From positions 1 through 6,347 of the forward strand of contig CBHYLN010000218.1 in the NCBI GenBank assembly GCA_966128725.1: a stretch of 6,347 bases of DNA. Direction: 5' to 3'. Of this stretch, positions 5,956 through 6,347 are shown in pieces (position 1 is the stretch's first letter; every line of letters starts with the position of its first letter). This DNA comes from JAFDZV01 sp966128725. Its GTDB lineage: Bacteria > Bacteroidota > Ignavibacteria > OLB7. Position numbers and translations under genes: made by a program. The notes beneath the pieces were generated by a model. It was not told where the DNA came from. It made no database searches and saw nothing but the letters and a program-made list of their open reading frames with translations.

Positions 5956-5977
5956 GCTCGGGCAGGAAAGGCCCGGC
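5956..5977 (-). terminator. Weak hairpin downstream of the right-edge gene
   Basis: On the minus strand, about 13 bases past the stop of the gene at 5991, CGGGC (5959-5963) and GCCCG (5971-5975) form a 5-bp stem with a 7-base loop. It extends to about 7 bp if one T is bulged. No T-run follows. It is a possible terminator for that gene only. Confidence 0.25.
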
Positions 5978-5990
5978 ATCCGTTGCCGAT

Positions 5991-6347
5991 TCACCGCTTC
6001 CGTGCTTCAAACACCACCGAATACCCTTCCGGCAGTTTCGGCACCAGCATCCACGACATGACGCTCGATAACCCGCGGCAGGGACTCTCCGACTGCGACA
6101 CGGTATGGCGATAGAGACGCGCGCTGCTGTCGCGGCAGACATGCACGCTGTACAGGCGGCCCGCAGGGCAGTTGCCGAGCGTGATCCATCGCCCGATCAG
6201 CGTGTATTGCTCGAAGTTGATCCGTGGCATTTCGGCCGTGTCGCACGGCGGACTATGACGCAGCCACAATGCGCGCAGGTCCGCCTGGGTTGTTATCACC
6301 CTTGGGCCGCCAACCAGGAGCGTCATGTTGCACTGTGGCATGGCGAT
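5991..6347 (-). CDS. Partial cysteine-containing protein of unknown function, 5' end outside window
   Basis: The frame stays open to the right edge, so the start is not visible. The ATG at 6339-6341 is only the first one inside the window and has no special support. The visible 118 residues read as a real protein. Counting from that ATG, a helix with DLRALWLRH (21-29) precedes INFEQYTLIGRW (41-52), then strands containing SVHVCRD (65-71), PCRG (87-90) and a closing segment MLVPKLPEGYSVVFE (98-112). Five cysteines (4, 33, 58, 69, 88) suggest disulfides and an extracytoplasmic location. The 'acidic or Asn-Phe plus hydrophobic strand, ending in a beta strand' layout recalls small secreted or lipoprotein domains, and loosely the PrcB C-terminal domain, but I cannot assign a family. 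It faces the oxidase operon tail to tail, so no shared regulation is implied. Confidence 0.65.
   Translation of the reverse strand: MAMPQCNMTLLVGGPRVITTQADLRALWLRHSPPCDTAEMPRINFEQYTLIGRWITLGNCPAGRLYSVHVCRDSSARLYRHTVSQSESPCRGLSSVMSWMLVPKLPEGYSVVFEARKR

Larger units (their letters stand above)
5817..5990. other. Convergent intergenic region
   Basis: This 174-base gap lies between the flavoprotein stop and the stop of the minus-strand gene at the right edge. It carries one hairpin suited to each direction and no coding sequence I would support. Confidence 0.5.

Overview
The window is GC-rich bacterial DNA with dense coding, short gaps in the main operon and Shine-Dalgarno sites of the CAGGAGT type. 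The lineage cannot be fixed from the sequence. The composition would fit a GC-rich soil or environmental phylum such as Chloroflexota, but that is a guess. No RNA gene, CRISPR array, insertion sequence or integrase is visible.

Layout. A small minus-strand gene (85-432) encodes a DUF4406-type, nucleoside 2-deoxyribosyltransferase-like protein, followed by a hairpin at 46-74. A 308-base divergent gap (433-740) holds an 18-base palindrome. A plus-strand gene (741-1202) encodes a DUF6882-like protein. A non-coding stretch of about 490 bases (1203-1692) follows, with a nested dyad at 1419-1457, a tandem 12-base repeat at 1588-1611 and a possible 16-codon leader ORF. The centrepiece is a two-gene operon. 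Gene 1693-4704 encodes a 1003-residue protein that joins an N-terminal catalase-like heme domain to a complete LodA/GoxA-like quinoprotein oxidase. Gene 4704-5816 encodes a LodB/GoxB-like flavoprotein whose start codon shares one base with the preceding stop. A hairpin at 5866-5894 lies beyond it. At the right edge a minus-strand gene (5991-6347, start outside the window) encodes a cysteine-containing, probably extracytoplasmic protein of unknown function.

How the genes work together. Characterised LodA/GoxA enzymes oxidise the amino group of lysine or glycine with O2, releasing an aldehyde or oxo-acid, ammonia and H2O2. They carry a cysteine tryptophylquinone (CTQ) cofactor built from their own Cys and Trp, and this maturation needs the partner flavoprotein LodB/GoxB. 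Here the peroxide-producing module is covalently joined to a catalase-like module, and the flavoprotein is translationally coupled. The simplest reading is a self-contained amine or amino-acid oxidase that deals with its own peroxide. However, the usual distal catalase histidine appears to be replaced, so the heme domain may instead act as a peroxidase, an electron acceptor, or a purely structural or sensory part. The substrate cannot be predicted. The flanking small genes have no evident link to this operon.
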